From Paenibacillus athensensis (lineage in GTDB: Bacteria > Bacillota > Bacilli > Paenibacillales > NBRC-103111), in the NCBI RefSeq assembly GCF_004514475.2, contig NZ_MYFO02000004.1, positions 62,001-126,000 on the forward strand: a stretch of 64,000 nucleotides of DNA, written 5' to 3'. Below, one piece after another: positions 25,063 through 34,238 of this stretch. How positions within the stretch are numbered: the first letter of the stretch is position 1; the number at the start of each line of letters is the position of its first letter. The notes beneath the pieces are model-generated. The model saw only the letters and a program-made list of their open reading frames with translations. It was not told the DNA's origin and did not search any database. The translations under genes and the position numbers were made by a program.

Positions 25063-27204
25063 ATGAGCATAGCGAGAGATGCGATCGAGAAGGATTTCAA
25101 GGAACAGAAGGAGCAGGTTGACGCGCGGGAAGCCCGCGAGGTTTCCACGATGTATTTGAACCGCGATTTGAGCTGGATTGAGTTCAATTGGCGCGTGCTG
25201 CAGGAGGCGCAGGATCCGGGAACGCCGCTTTTGGAGCGGGTGAAGTTTCTGGCGATTGTGTCAAGCAATCTTGACGAGTTTATGAGCGTGCGCGTGGCCG
25301 GGCTGAAGGATCAGATGAAAGCGGGCTACAATAAAAAGGATTTTACCGGCTACACGCCGGCCGGCTTGACCAAACGCGTCATGAAGCGCACCGCCAAGAT
25401 GGTGAGCGAGCAGTATAAGACGTATCGCGAGGTAACGCGCCTTTTGATCAAGGAAGGCATCGTTTTTACGGAATACGAGGAGCTTAACGCGACGCAGAAA
25501 AAGGCGATGGACGCCTATTATCACGATATTATTTTCCCCGTGCTGACGCCGATGGCGGTCGATCAGAGCCGGCCGTTCCCGCTGGTGCACAACCAGTCGC
25601 TGTATTTGGCGGTCGTGCTGATCCGCGAGGGCGACGATCCCGACGATGAGCCGTATTTTGCGATTGTGCAGGTGCCGAGCAACCTGTCGCGTTATATTCC
25701 GGTGCCTTCGCGTCAGAACAGCAAGAAGCACGAGTTTATTTTGCTGGAGGAGCTGATCGAGCACCACATTCAGTCGTTGTTCAGCGGCTATACGCCGCTT
25801 GCCGTTCACGCGTTCCGCATGACCCGCAACGCCGACCTGACGCTCAATGAAGAGGGCGCGGAGGACTTGCTGGAGGAGATTGAAAAGGAGCTGCGCCGCC
25901 GGCGTTGGGGCTCGCCTGTGCGGCTGGAGATTCAGGAGGGCATGCATCCGTATGCGCTGACGCAGCTGATGGACGAGTTCGAGATTACCGAGCAGATTTT
26001 CGAAATCGACGGACCGCTTGATCTGACGTATTTCATGAAGCTGGCCGGCAGCCTGAACGGCTACGAGCATTTGCGCTATCCGCGGATCGAACCGAAATAT
26101 CCGGTTGAATTCGAGGATTCGAATGATTTGTTCAGCGTGCTCAAGCAGCGCGACGTGCTGGTGCATCATCCGTATGAATCGTTTGACGCGGTGACTGATT
26201 TCGTTGTCGATGCGGCATACGATCCGCAGGTGCTGGCGATCAAGATGACGTTGTACCGGGTCAGCGGCAATTCGCCGCTGATTCAGGCGCTGGCGCACGC
26301 TGCCGAATCCGGCAAGCAGGTGACGGTCGTGGTGGAGCTGAAGGCGCGATTCGACGAGGAGCGCAACATTGCCTGGGCGCGCAAGCTGGAGAAGTCGGGC
26401 TGCCACGTTGTATACGGGCTGGTTGGTCTCAAGACGCACGCCAAGATTACGCTGGTGGTGCGGCAGGAGGACAGCACGCTGCGGCGTTATGTGCATGTAG
26501 GCACGGGCAATTACAACGACAGCACGGCGCGGCTATATACGGACGTAGGGCTGTTTACGTCGCACAGCATCATCGGCGAGGACGCTTCGGCGTTATTTAA
26601 TGAAATTACCGGCTATTCCGCGCCGCATGATTGGCAGGCGTTTGCGGTGGCGCCGACCGATTTGATGGATAAGCTGCTGGAGTTGATTGAGCGCGAGGCG
26701 GTGCATGCGCGGGAAGGGCGTCCGGCGCGGATTATCGCCAAAATGAATTCGCTGTCCAACCAGCAGATGGTTGACGCACTATATGCGGCTTCGCAAGCCG
26801 GGGTCAAGATCGATCTGATCGTCCGCGGCGTCTGCTGCTTGCGCCCGGGTGTGCCGGGTCTGAGCGAAAACATTACGGTGCGCAGCATCGTCGACCGTTT
26901 TCTGGAGCATTCGCGCATTTATTATTTCGAGAACGGCGGCCAGGTCGATATTTATTTGTCTTCAGCCGACTGGATGACGCGCAATCTGACGCGGCGGATC
27001 GAGCTGATGTGTCCGGTGTTCGACAAGCGGCTCAAGGGCATGATGATCCAGATTCTTCGCCAGACGCTGAACGATAACGTCAAGGCGCGCGAGCTGATGT
27101 CCAACGGCACGTATGTGCGGGTAAAAAATGAACTGACTCCGTTCCGGAGCCAGTTCGAGGCGATGGAGTTCAGGGCCTGGAAGAAACTTCAACGCGACAC
27201 TTGA
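25063..27204 (+). CDS. ppk: Polyphosphate kinase Ppk1
   Basis: 713 residues, standard Ppk1 length. Domains: N-terminal helical (YLNRDLSWIEFNWRVLQEA), head, and two phospholipase-D-like catalytic domains. The autophosphorylated His is H459 in YGLVGLKTHAKITLVVRQ; YVHVGTGNYNDSTARLYTDVG and MNSLSNQQMVDALYAAS are also conserved. It reversibly transfers the gamma phosphate of ATP to polyphosphate. The start has CGGAGG before it. The 3' end overlaps the convergent ppx gene by 35 bp, an intimate ppk-ppx pairing. Confidence 0.97.
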   Translation: MSIARDAIEKDFKEQKEQVDAREAREVSTMYLNRDLSWIEFNWRVLQEAQDPGTPLLERVKFLAIVSSNLDEFMSVRVAGLKDQMKAGYNKKDFTGYTPAGLTKRVMKRTAKMVSEQYKTYREVTRLLIKEGIVFTEYEELNATQKKAMDAYYHDIIFPVLTPMAVDQSRPFPLVHNQSLYLAVVLIREGDDPDDEPYFAIVQVPSNLSRYIPVPSRQNSKKHEFILLEELIEHHIQSLFSGYTPLAVHAFRMTRNADLTLNEEGAEDLLEEIEKELRRRRWGSPVRLEIQEGMHPYALTQLMDEFEITEQIFEIDGPLDLTYFMKLAGSLNGYEHLRYPRIEPKYPVEFEDSNDLFSVLKQRDVLVHHPYESFDAVTDFVVDAAYDPQVLAIKMTLYRVSGNSPLIQALAHAAESGKQVTVVVELKARFDEERNIAWARKLEKSGCHVVYGLVGLKTHAKITLVVRQEDSTLRRYVHVGTGNYNDSTARLYTDVGLFTSHSIIGEDASALFNEITGYSAPHDWQAFAVAPTDLMDKLLELIEREAVHAREGRPARIIAKMNSLSNQQMVDALYAASQAGVKIDLIVRGVCCLRPGVPGLSENITVRSIVDRFLEHSRIYYFENGGQVDIYLSSADWMTRNLTRRIELMCPVFDKRLKGMMIQILRQTLNDNVKARELMSNGTYVRVKNELTPFRSQFEAMEFRAWKKLQRDT

Positions 27205-28708
27205 TGCGCCGGCCCCAAATTTTATGAAATTCTTTTTCCTGTCCGGCCAGCTCCGCGAGCTCGGCGGCTGGAGGATGCGAGCACTGGAGCGTAAGCTCCA
27301 GTGCTTTTGCGTGCGGTGCGGCTTGCAGCTCGCGCACCGGCTGCGTCTCGCTGCGGTCCAGCGCGACGGCGAGCTGCAGCAGCGTGCCAAGCCGCGCGAT
27401 CAGCTCTTCGTCGCCGGGCTCGTTCAAAACGTCCTTGTAAGCGAGCGCGTTTTGATGGGCGCGGCTTTTCGTTTTGTAAGCGGCGATCAGCGAGATCAGC
27501 GCGATTTCGCGGTGCGTACAGCCGTCAATGCGCGCTTGGGCGATGATGTACTGCGTATGCTTCGCGTACTGGTAGTAGCTGACCGTGGCGCCGATCCGGT
27601 GCAGCAGCGCGGCAGCGCGCAGGCAGTGGCGATCGCGTGCGCTCAAGCCGTGCGCGGGGCCCAGCGCGTCGAACAGCGCCAGCGCCAGCCGGCTGACCTG
27701 GCGCACGTGTGCCGCGACGCCGCCGTGATGAAGCAGCAGCAGATTCTCGATGCTGGCTTCCAGCACATCGTCGACAACCGGCTGCTCGGGGTGCAGCGTC
27801 TCGCGGACGAGCCCGTCGCGCAGGCCGGAGCCGCTGACGATCAGGTGGGCCGCTCCGGCGGCGGCAAAGATCGCCTGCAGGATCGCAAGGCCCGGTACGA
27901 TCAGATCGGCGCGATCCTTGGACAGCCCGTCGACCTTCTTCCGCTTGTCCAGCGGCAGGGCGGCGAGCTGCTTGAGGAAGGCGTCCAATTCGCCGGCTTT
28001 CAGCTCGTAATTATGGGCAAGCGGCAGCGAGTGCTTGCGCCGGCGCTGGCTCATCTTGCCGAGGTTGCGGATCGTCCCGCCGAGACCGATCAGCGGCAGG
28101 CCGGGGGCCGAGCCGATCCACGGCTGGCTGGCGACCGCTTCGCCGACCATCTGGCGGATCGCCGCCAGCCCTTGCTCGGTGATGACGCCGCCGCGGGCAT
28201 GCTGCCGCGTCGTATTGACCGAGCCGAACGGGAACGAGACGCTGTGCAGCAGCGTGCGGCCGCGAAACAGCGTCACCTCGGTGCTGCCGCCGCCGATGTC
28301 GACGATGAAGCCGTCCTGCACATCGATGGCGTTAATGACGCCGAGAAAGCCGTAGCGGCCTTCCTCGGCACCGCTGAGCACCTCGACGACGATGCCGGAC
28401 CGCTTCGTCAGCTCGGCGGCGATCTCGGCGGAATTGGCGGCATTGCGGATGGCGGCGGTGGCGACGGCGCGCACCTGCGCGACCTCGTAAGCGCTGCAAA
28501 TGAGCGCGAACTGCTGCAGCAGTTCGACCACGGAGTCAAGCTCTCCGGTCGGCAGGCGTCCGTCTGCGCTGATGCGCTCGCTCAAGCGCGCGGATTGTTT
28601 GTGCTCGGTGACGACTCGACAGCCGCCGAGGGCATTTTGCTCGTAAATAACCAGCCGGATCGAGTTCGACCCGATATCGATGATGCCGATGCGTTGCGGG
28701 ATGCTCAT
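27170..28708 (-). CDS. ppx: Exopolyphosphatase / GppA-family phosphatase
   Basis: 512 residues. The ASKHA core begins GIIDIGSNSIRLVIYEQ and contains GFIVDIGGGSTEVTLFRG, the phosphate-binding loops of the family. The C-terminal third is a HD-type helical domain (RDRHCLRAAALLHRIGATVSY). It hydrolyses polyphosphate from the end or pppGpp; the two cannot be told apart here, but pairing with ppk favours exopolyphosphatase. ATG 28708 follows AAAGGAGCC. Confidence 0.9.
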   Translation of the reverse strand: MSIPQRIGIIDIGSNSIRLVIYEQNALGGCRVVTEHKQSARLSERISADGRLPTGELDSVVELLQQFALICSAYEVAQVRAVATAAIRNAANSAEIAAELTKRSGIVVEVLSGAEEGRYGFLGVINAIDVQDGFIVDIGGGSTEVTLFRGRTLLHSVSFPFGSVNTTRQHARGGVITEQGLAAIRQMVGEAVASQPWIGSAPGLPLIGLGGTIRNLGKMSQRRRKHSLPLAHNYELKAGELDAFLKQLAALPLDKRKKVDGLSKDRADLIVPGLAILQAIFAAAGAAHLIVSGSGLRDGLVRETLHPEQPVVDDVLEASIENLLLLHHGGVAAHVRQVSRLALALFDALGPAHGLSARDRHCLRAAALLHRIGATVSYYQYAKHTQYIIAQARIDGCTHREIALISLIAAYKTKSRAHQNALAYKDVLNEPGDEELIARLGTLLQLAVALDRSETQPVRELQAAPHAKALELTLQCSHPPAAELAELAGQEKEFHKIWGRRIKCRVEVSSRP

Positions 28709-29050
28709 AAGCGGCTCCTTTTGTCGGAAATTCGCGCGCACATCGGGCGCGATGCGTTCAATGACTGCCTATATTGTACCAAGCGGCCGGCGCCGGAGAC
28801 AAATTTTTTGCCGCTTGTCGACACGATTTTTTCGCGGGTGTGATGATTTTCGAAAATATGGGAATCCTTAAAAATGGCGCAAAACGGAGAAAACATGCAG
28901 TCTGGTAGAGAATATAGCACATAGCAATAGTTTATGGTGGTGAAAGCAAAGTTTTATGCCCTGTTTTGTTCACTTACGGCGCGAAATCCTTTATGATTAA
29001 AATAAGGAAAACTATTTTTTGCTAATTACAGTAGCTAAGGAGAGATACCC
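28709..29050. other. Intergenic region between ppx and citZ
   Basis: AT-rich 342-bp stretch holding the divergent ppx and citZ promoters. The best citZ candidate is TTGTTC (28967-28972) with TATGAT (28992-28997), but the 19-bp spacer is long. No gene, hairpin or riboswitch was seen. Confidence 0.4.
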
Positions 29051-30163
29051 ATGTCTGCAACAAAAGGTTTGGAAGGCATTGTAGCCACAACCTCCTCGAT
29101 CAGCTCCATTGTAGATGGCGTGTTGACTTATCGCGGAATCGACATCGACGATCTGGCTGAAAACGCTACATTTGAAGAAGTAATCTACTTGCTTTGGTTT
29201 GGCAAGCTGCCTAGCCAGTCGGAGCTTGAGAAGCTGCAAAGCGACCTGAACGCCAGCAGCGCGGTTCCGGCGGAAGTAATCGACCAGCTCAAGCTGTATC
29301 CGAAAGGCGCCAACTCGATGGCGGCGCTGCGTACCGCTGTTTCCAGCCTTGCGCTGTATGACGAGGAAGCAAACGATATGAGCCCGGAAGCCAACGTCCG
29401 CAAAGCAATCAAGCTGCAGGCGCAGGTGCCGGCGATTGTTGCTGCCTTTTCCCGCATCCGTCAGGGGCTCGAGCCGCTCGCTTCCAAGGGCTATCCTTCG
29501 ATTGCCGCGAATTTCCTGTACCAGATGACCGGCAAGGAGCCGGACAAGATTGCGATTGAGGCGATGGACAAAGCGCTGGTGCTGCACGCCGACCACGAGC
29601 TGAATGCTTCGACGTTTGCTGCTCGCGTCACGGTCGCAACGCTGACCGACATTTACTCCGGCATCACTTCGGCGATCGGCACGCTCAAGGGGCCGCTGCA
29701 CGGCGGCGCGAACGAAGCGGTTATGGCGATGCTGGAAGAAATCGGCACGTTCGACAACATCGTTCCTTACATCAACGGCAAGCTGGAGCGCAAGGACAAG
29801 ATCATGGGCTTCGGGCATCGCGTCTACAAAAACGGCGATCCTCGCGCCAAGCATTTGCAAAAAATGTCGCAGGAGCTCGGCAAAATTACCGGCAACATGA
29901 GCTGGTACGACATGTCGATTAAAGTCGAGGAGCTGGTCACGGGTCAAAAAGGGCTGAAGCCGAACGTCGACTTCTACTCGGCCTCGGTCTACACGTCCCT
30001 GGAAATTCCGCGCGATCTGTTCACGCCGATTTTTGCGATCAGCCGCACATCGGGATGGACAGCGCACATTCTGGAGCAATACGAGAACAACCGTCTGATC
30101 CGTCCGCGCGCCGAATACACAGGTCCGGTCAATCAGAAATACATTCCGATCAGCCAGCGTTAA
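29051..30163 (+). CDS. citZ: Citrate synthase
   Basis: 370 residues, the size of the hexameric-independent Bacillus enzyme. Active-site motifs are visible: LHADHELNASTFAARV (His), GPLHGGANEAVM (His) and KIMGFGHRVYKNGDPRAKHL, with the Asp in VDFYSASVY. It condenses acetyl-CoA with oxaloacetate. ATG 29051 follows TAAGGAGAG. First gene of the conserved citZ-icd-mdh set. A weak GC-rich hairpin at 30202-30233 in the gap to icd may attenuate read-through. Confidence 0.97.
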   Translation: MSATKGLEGIVATTSSISSIVDGVLTYRGIDIDDLAENATFEEVIYLLWFGKLPSQSELEKLQSDLNASSAVPAEVIDQLKLYPKGANSMAALRTAVSSLALYDEEANDMSPEANVRKAIKLQAQVPAIVAAFSRIRQGLEPLASKGYPSIAANFLYQMTGKEPDKIAIEAMDKALVLHADHELNASTFAARVTVATLTDIYSGITSAIGTLKGPLHGGANEAVMAMLEEIGTFDNIVPYINGKLERKDKIMGFGHRVYKNGDPRAKHLQKMSQELGKITGNMSWYDMSIKVEELVTGQKGLKPNVDFYSASVYTSLEIPRDLFTPIFAISRTSGWTAHILEQYENNRLIRPRAEYTGPVNQKYIPISQR

Positions 30164-30306
30164 TCGCATAGATGCAAGCAGCTGAAAGTACGGGCTGTTC
30201 GGCTGCTCCCCAAGCCAGTCTGCGGGGGGCGGCTGCAACTCCCGTCGCTTTTTTGCGCGCGCCGACATGCTGATGCTTTTGATTATAAAATTCAGGAGGG
30301 TATATC

Positions 30307-31605
30307 ATGCCACAATTCGAATCTTATGCATTGCCAACGGAAGGTCAACAAATCACTATCGATAACGGCGTTCTGCAAGTTCCCAACAACCCGATCATTC
30401 CTTACATCGAAGGCGACGGCACAGGCCCGGACATCTGGGCAGCTTCCGTACGCGTACTGGACGCAGCAGTAGAGAAAGCCTACAACGGCGAGAAAAAAAT
30501 CGCTTGGTACGAAGTGTACGCCGGCGAGAAAGCGTTCAACAAATTCAACAACTGGCTGCCGAACGACACGCTGACGGCCATGCGCGAATACATCGTTTCC
30601 ATCAAAGGACCTCTGACGACGCCAATCGGCGGCGGTATCCGTTCCCTGAACGTAGCGCTGCGCCAAGAGCTGGACTTGTACGTCTGCTCGCGTCCGGTTC
30701 GTTACTTCAACGGCGTTCCGTCCCCGGTCAAACGCCCTGAGCTGGTTGACATGGTGATCTTCCGCGAGAACACCGAAGACATCTATGCGGGCATCGAGTG
30801 GGAATCGGGCTCCGAAGCTGTAAAGAAAGTCATCAAATTCCTGCAAGATGAAATGGGCGTCAAAAAAATTCGCTTCCCAGAGACTTCCGGCATCGGCGTT
30901 AAACCGGTTTCCTCCGAAGGCTCCGAGCGCCTGATTCGCGCCGCGATTGAATATGCCATCCGCCACGGCCGCAAAAGCGTTACGCTGGTACATAAAGGCA
31001 ACATCATGAAGTTCACCGAAGGCGCGTTCAAAAACTGGGGTTACGAGCTGGCTGAGCGCGAATTTGGTGATAAAACGTTCACTTGGGCACAATATGACCG
31101 TATCAAGGAAGCCGAAGGCACGGACGCAGCCAACAAGGCGCAAAAAGAAGCGGAAGCTGCCGGCAAAATCATCGTGAAAGACGCGATTGCCGACATCGCC
31201 CTGCAGCAAGTATTGACCCGTCCAACCGACTTCGACGTCATCGCTACGCTGAACCTGAACGGCGACTACCTGTCCGACGCGCTGGCTGCGCAAGTAGGCG
31301 GCATCGGCATCGCTCCTGGCGCCAACATCAACTACCTGACGGGCCACGCGATCTTCGAAGCTACGCACGGCACGGCTCCTAAATACGCAGGTCTTGACGT
31401 GGTAAACCCTGGTTCCGTGATCCTGTCCGGCGTTATGCTGCTGGAGCACCTGGGCTGGCAAGAAGCAGCGGACCTGATCTACAAAGGTCTGGAAACTTCG
31501 ATCAACAACAAAACGGTCACTTACGACTTTGCCCGTCTGATGGAAGGCGCGAAGGAAATCAAGTGCTCCGAGTTTGCGAACGAAATCATTAAAAATATGG
31601 CTTAA
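30307..31605 (+). CDS. icd: NADP-dependent isocitrate dehydrogenase
   Basis: 432 residues. Substrate and metal motifs include [16 protein letters not shown], the phosphorylatable Ser region [27 protein letters not shown] and [23 protein letters not shown]. It oxidises isocitrate to 2-oxoglutarate with NADP. Start preceded by CAGGAGGG. Codon use is optimised as in pyk, suggesting strong expression. Confidence 0.97.
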   Translation: MPQFESYALPTEGQQITIDNGVLQVPNNPIIPYIEGDGTGPDIWAASVRVLDAAVEKAYNGEKKIAWYEVYAGEKAFNKFNNWLPNDTLTAMREYIVSIKGPLTTPIGGGIRSLNVALRQELDLYVCSRPVRYFNGVPSPVKRPELVDMVIFRENTEDIYAGIEWESGSEAVKKVIKFLQDEMGVKKIRFPETSGIGVKPVSSEGSERLIRAAIEYAIRHGRKSVTLVHKGNIMKFTEGAFKNWGYELAEREFGDKTFTWAQYDRIKEAEGTDAANKAQKEAEAAGKIIVKDAIADIALQQVLTRPTDFDVIATLNLNGDYLSDALAAQVGGIGIAPGANINYLTGHAIFEATHGTAPKYAGLDVVNPGSVILSGVMLLEHLGWQEAADLIYKGLETSINNKTVTYDFARLMEGAKEIKCSEFANEIIKNMA

Positions 31606-31626
31606 TCTCTCGGGAGGTATACGTTT

Positions 31627-32568
31627 ATGGCTATCCGCCGTAACAGGATTACCGTAGTGGGAGCCGGGTTCACCGGCGCTACGACCGCTTTGATGCTGGC
31701 GCAAAAGGAATTGGGAGACGTCGTATTGCTCGACATCCCGCAGCTTGACAATCCGACCAAGGGCAAGGCGCTCGATATGCTTGAAGCCAGTCCGGTGCAA
31801 GGTTTCGACAGCAACATCACGGGCACGTCGAATTATGACGACGCGGCCGGCTCCGATATCGTCATCATTACAGCGGGCGTAGCCCGCAAACCTGGCATGA
31901 GCCGCGACGATCTGGTCAACACGAACGCAGGGATTGTCAAATCCGTTTGCGAAAACGTGAAGCGCGTCGCGCCCGAATCGATCGTCCTTGTCCTGAGCAA
32001 TCCGGTCGATGCGATGACCTTTGTCGCTTATCAGACGCTCGGTTTTCCCAAAAATCGCGTCATCGGCCAATCCGGCGTGCTCGATACGGCCCGCTACTGC
32101 ACGTTTATCGCGCAGGAGCTGAACGTATCGGTTGAGGATGTGCGCGGCGTGGTGATTGGGGGACACGGCGACGATATGGTTCCGCTTGTCCGGTATACGT
32201 ACGCGGGTGGCATTCCGATCGAGAAGCTGATTCCGGCAGAGCGCATTGCTGCCATTGTACAGCGGACGCGCACCGGAGGAGGCGAAATCGTCAATCTGCT
32301 CGGCAACGGCAGCGCGTATTATGCACCCGCTGCGTCGCTGGTCCAGATGGCGGAAGCAATTATTAAAGACAAAAAGCGCATTATTCCGACAATCGCCTTG
32401 CTTGAAGGCGAATACGGCTACGACCAGCTGTTCATGGGCGTGCCGACCGTGATCGGCGGAAACGGCATCGAGAAGGTGCTGGAAATCGAGCTGACGGCTG
32501 AGGAAAAAGCCGCTCTCGACCAAACCGCCGGCTCGGTCCGCAGCGTGACCAAAGTCGTAACCGTGTAA
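31627..32568 (+). CDS. mdh: Malate dehydrogenase
   Basis: 313 residues of the LDH-like MDH type of Bacillus. NAD-binding [64 protein letters not shown] and the catalytic His in [14 protein letters not shown] are intact. It oxidises malate to oxaloacetate. It lies 21 bp after icd with GGGAGG before the start and is followed by a strong terminator, closing the TCA operon. Confidence 0.97.
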   Translation: MAIRRNRITVVGAGFTGATTALMLAQKELGDVVLLDIPQLDNPTKGKALDMLEASPVQGFDSNITGTSNYDDAAGSDIVIITAGVARKPGMSRDDLVNTNAGIVKSVCENVKRVAPESIVLVLSNPVDAMTFVAYQTLGFPKNRVIGQSGVLDTARYCTFIAQELNVSVEDVRGVVIGGHGDDMVPLVRYTYAGGIPIEKLIPAERIAAIVQRTRTGGGEIVNLLGNGSAYYAPAASLVQMAEAIIKDKKRIIPTIALLEGEYGYDQLFMGVPTVIGGNGIEKVLEIELTAEEKAALDQTAGSVRSVTKVVTV

Positions 32569-32582
32569 GGCTAAATGCCCGA

Positions 32583-32621
32583 AAAACCAGCCCTTTACCA
32601 GGTAAAGAGGCTGGTTTTTTG
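32583..32621 (+). terminator. Terminator of citZ-icd-mdh
   Basis: Stem AAAACCAGCC / GGCTGGTTTT with an inner TTTACC/GGTAAA pairing, followed by TTTTTTG. Confidence 0.92.
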
Positions 32622-32778
32622 CGTGTATGGATAAACATACAGCACAAAATGCAAAAATGGACTAGATTTCCAGCCGAATGTATGTTAAATTGATGAAAAC
32701 TAGAAATTATTGTAAGCGTTTTAGAAAGGGGGTGGTGGAACTAGAACCATGAGTCTAATTAACCAAATAATGCATGGG

Positions 32779-32864
32779 ATTTGAAAAAGGCAAACTTGTC
32801 GAAAGGCAAGGACGCAAAGCCGCGGATCTACTGTTCACCTACAATGATGGCCGGGCTACCAAAT
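32779..32864 (+). ncRNA. c-di-GMP-I riboswitch (GEMM-I)
   Basis: The conserved core is plain: GGCAAAC (32789-32795), the GAAA tetraloop (32801-32804), GGACGCAAAGCC (32810-32821) and the receptor hairpin around GGCCGGGCTACC (32849-32860). Closing helix P1 is ATTTG (32779-32783) with CAAAT (32860-32864). The base before CAAAC is G, the c-di-GMP type rather than the A of the GEMM-Ib cGAMP variant. Downstream, TTGCA (32864-32868) can pair with TGCAA (32877-32881), competing with P1, and a CTCCTTTC/GAAAGGGG hairpin (32883-32901) follows. It ends 70 bp before an ATP-grasp gene. Direction of control (on or off) is not clear. Confidence 0.9.
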
Positions 32865-32934
32865 TGCAAACGGAAATGCAAGCTCCTTTCCCAGAAAGGG
32901 GTTCTTGAGTATTCCGTTTAAGGAGAGGGATTCG

Positions 32935-34107
32935 ATGATCGTACTAACCAAGCCGTACGTGTCCGATGTTTTAGCAAGTACCATGCGCAAGCTTCAGCTA
33001 CCCGTCGTCAAAGCCGACGACATCGCATTGGTCAACGAGCAAGAACTGAATCTTTTGTCGGAACAAGATTTCTACCACTATTTCCAGCAACACGATACCC
33101 CTTCCATTTTGTGCAATTCCGAAGCATCGCTGCAGTATGTATGTAACAGGCTCCACAATCACCCGATTACCCATGCGGTTAACCTGTTCAAGAACAAAGC
33201 GGAGTTCCGCCGGTTTATGGCCGCCGATTATCCGGATTATGACTACCGGGTCGTTCGCGCGAGCGAGTGGGAATCGATCGATCCCGCAAGCCTGCCGTAT
33301 CCGGTGATCGTCAAACCCGCTGTAGGTTATTCGAGCATCGGCGTTTATCGGGTTGAGCATGCCGGCCAATGGCATGAGGTCATGCGCAATGTACAAGCGG
33401 TTTTGTCCAAAGCCGCGCGCATGTACACGTCCGATGTCATCAATTCCGACGTGCTGATTATTGAAAAATGGATCGATGGCTCGGAATACGCGATTGACGC
33501 TTATTTCGACGCCGAAGGGGAACCGGTCATCCTCAACGTGTTCGCTCGCATGTTCGTCAATGACAGCGATACGAGCGACCGGATCTACTGCACCAACAAA
33601 TTTATGCTCAGGGAGATGCTGGAGCCACTGAGCGAGTTCCTGGCCGGGATCGGCCGCAGGCTCAATCTGCGCAACTTTCCGCTCCATGCGGAGGTCCGGC
33701 GCACGAAGGCGGGACATATCGTGCCCGTCGAAATCAATCCGTTGCGGTTTGCCGGAATCGGCACCAACGAGCTGGGCGTTCATGCCTACGGCATTAATCC
33801 TAGCGAATACTTTTTTCTCAACATGAAGCCTGACTGGGGGAATAAATTACGAGAAATGGACGATTCGGTCTACAGCTTTTTCTGTGCCGAATACGATCTG
33901 AACGGTTATCAATCTATCCGGGGATTCGATCATGAAGGCTTGAAAAAATGCTTCCAGAACGTATTGGAGTATCGGACGATGCCGGACGAGTACAATACGT
34001 TTGCGGTTGTTTTTTATAAAAGCGTGACGTTTCTGGAGAACCACAGGTTGCTGCATATGAATTTGGCGCCTTATATTCTGAGCGAACAAATCGGTCTGGC
34101 GAACTAG
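32935..34107 (+). CDS. ATP-grasp ligase under c-di-GMP riboswitch control
   Basis: 390 residues with an ATP-grasp core: YPVIVKPAVGYSSIGVYRV (about residues 121-139) is the ATP-binding lysine and glycine loop, LIIEKWIDGSEYAIDAYF the second strand pair, and AEVRRTKAGHIVPVEINPLRFAG the metal-binding Glu and Asn. Such enzymes join a carboxylate to an amine or thiol through an acyl phosphate. The partner substrates are unknown and no biosynthetic neighbour helps. ATG 32935 follows AAGGAGAGGG; an upstream TTG at 32905 is unlikely. It is a single-gene transcript between the riboswitch and a terminator, so c-di-GMP controls this activity alone. Confidence 0.85.
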   Translation: MIVLTKPYVSDVLASTMRKLQLPVVKADDIALVNEQELNLLSEQDFYHYFQQHDTPSILCNSEASLQYVCNRLHNHPITHAVNLFKNKAEFRRFMAADYPDYDYRVVRASEWESIDPASLPYPVIVKPAVGYSSIGVYRVEHAGQWHEVMRNVQAVLSKAARMYTSDVINSDVLIIEKWIDGSEYAIDAYFDAEGEPVILNVFARMFVNDSDTSDRIYCTNKFMLREMLEPLSEFLAGIGRRLNLRNFPLHAEVRRTKAGHIVPVEINPLRFAGIGTNELGVHAYGINPSEYFFLNMKPDWGNKLREMDDSVYSFFCAEYDLNGYQSIRGFDHEGLKKCFQNVLEYRTMPDEYNTFAVVFYKSVTFLENHRLLHMNLAPYILSEQIGLAN

Positions 34108-34129
34108 ACGTTTTGATCTCTTTCAGGTG

Positions 34130-34168
34130 CTGCAAAGCGGGTTTCCGCCTGTCTTTGCAGTATTTTTT
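34130..34168 (+). terminator. Terminator after the ATP-grasp gene
   Basis: Stem CTGCAAAG (34130-34137) with CTTTGCAG (34153-34160), inner CGG/CCG pairing, then TATTTTTT. Confidence 0.88.
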
Positions 34169-34238
34169 CGAGGCGTTGGCGAAATTTGTAGATTAATGTC
34201 AAATAATGGTATTAAGCGGAAGGCAGGAGATTGTTGAC

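Noticed and set aside
30202-30254. Terminator between citZ and icd
   Set aside because: The GC-rich stem relies on wobble pairs and the T-run is 15 bases away, so termination is doubtful; noted only as a possible attenuator.
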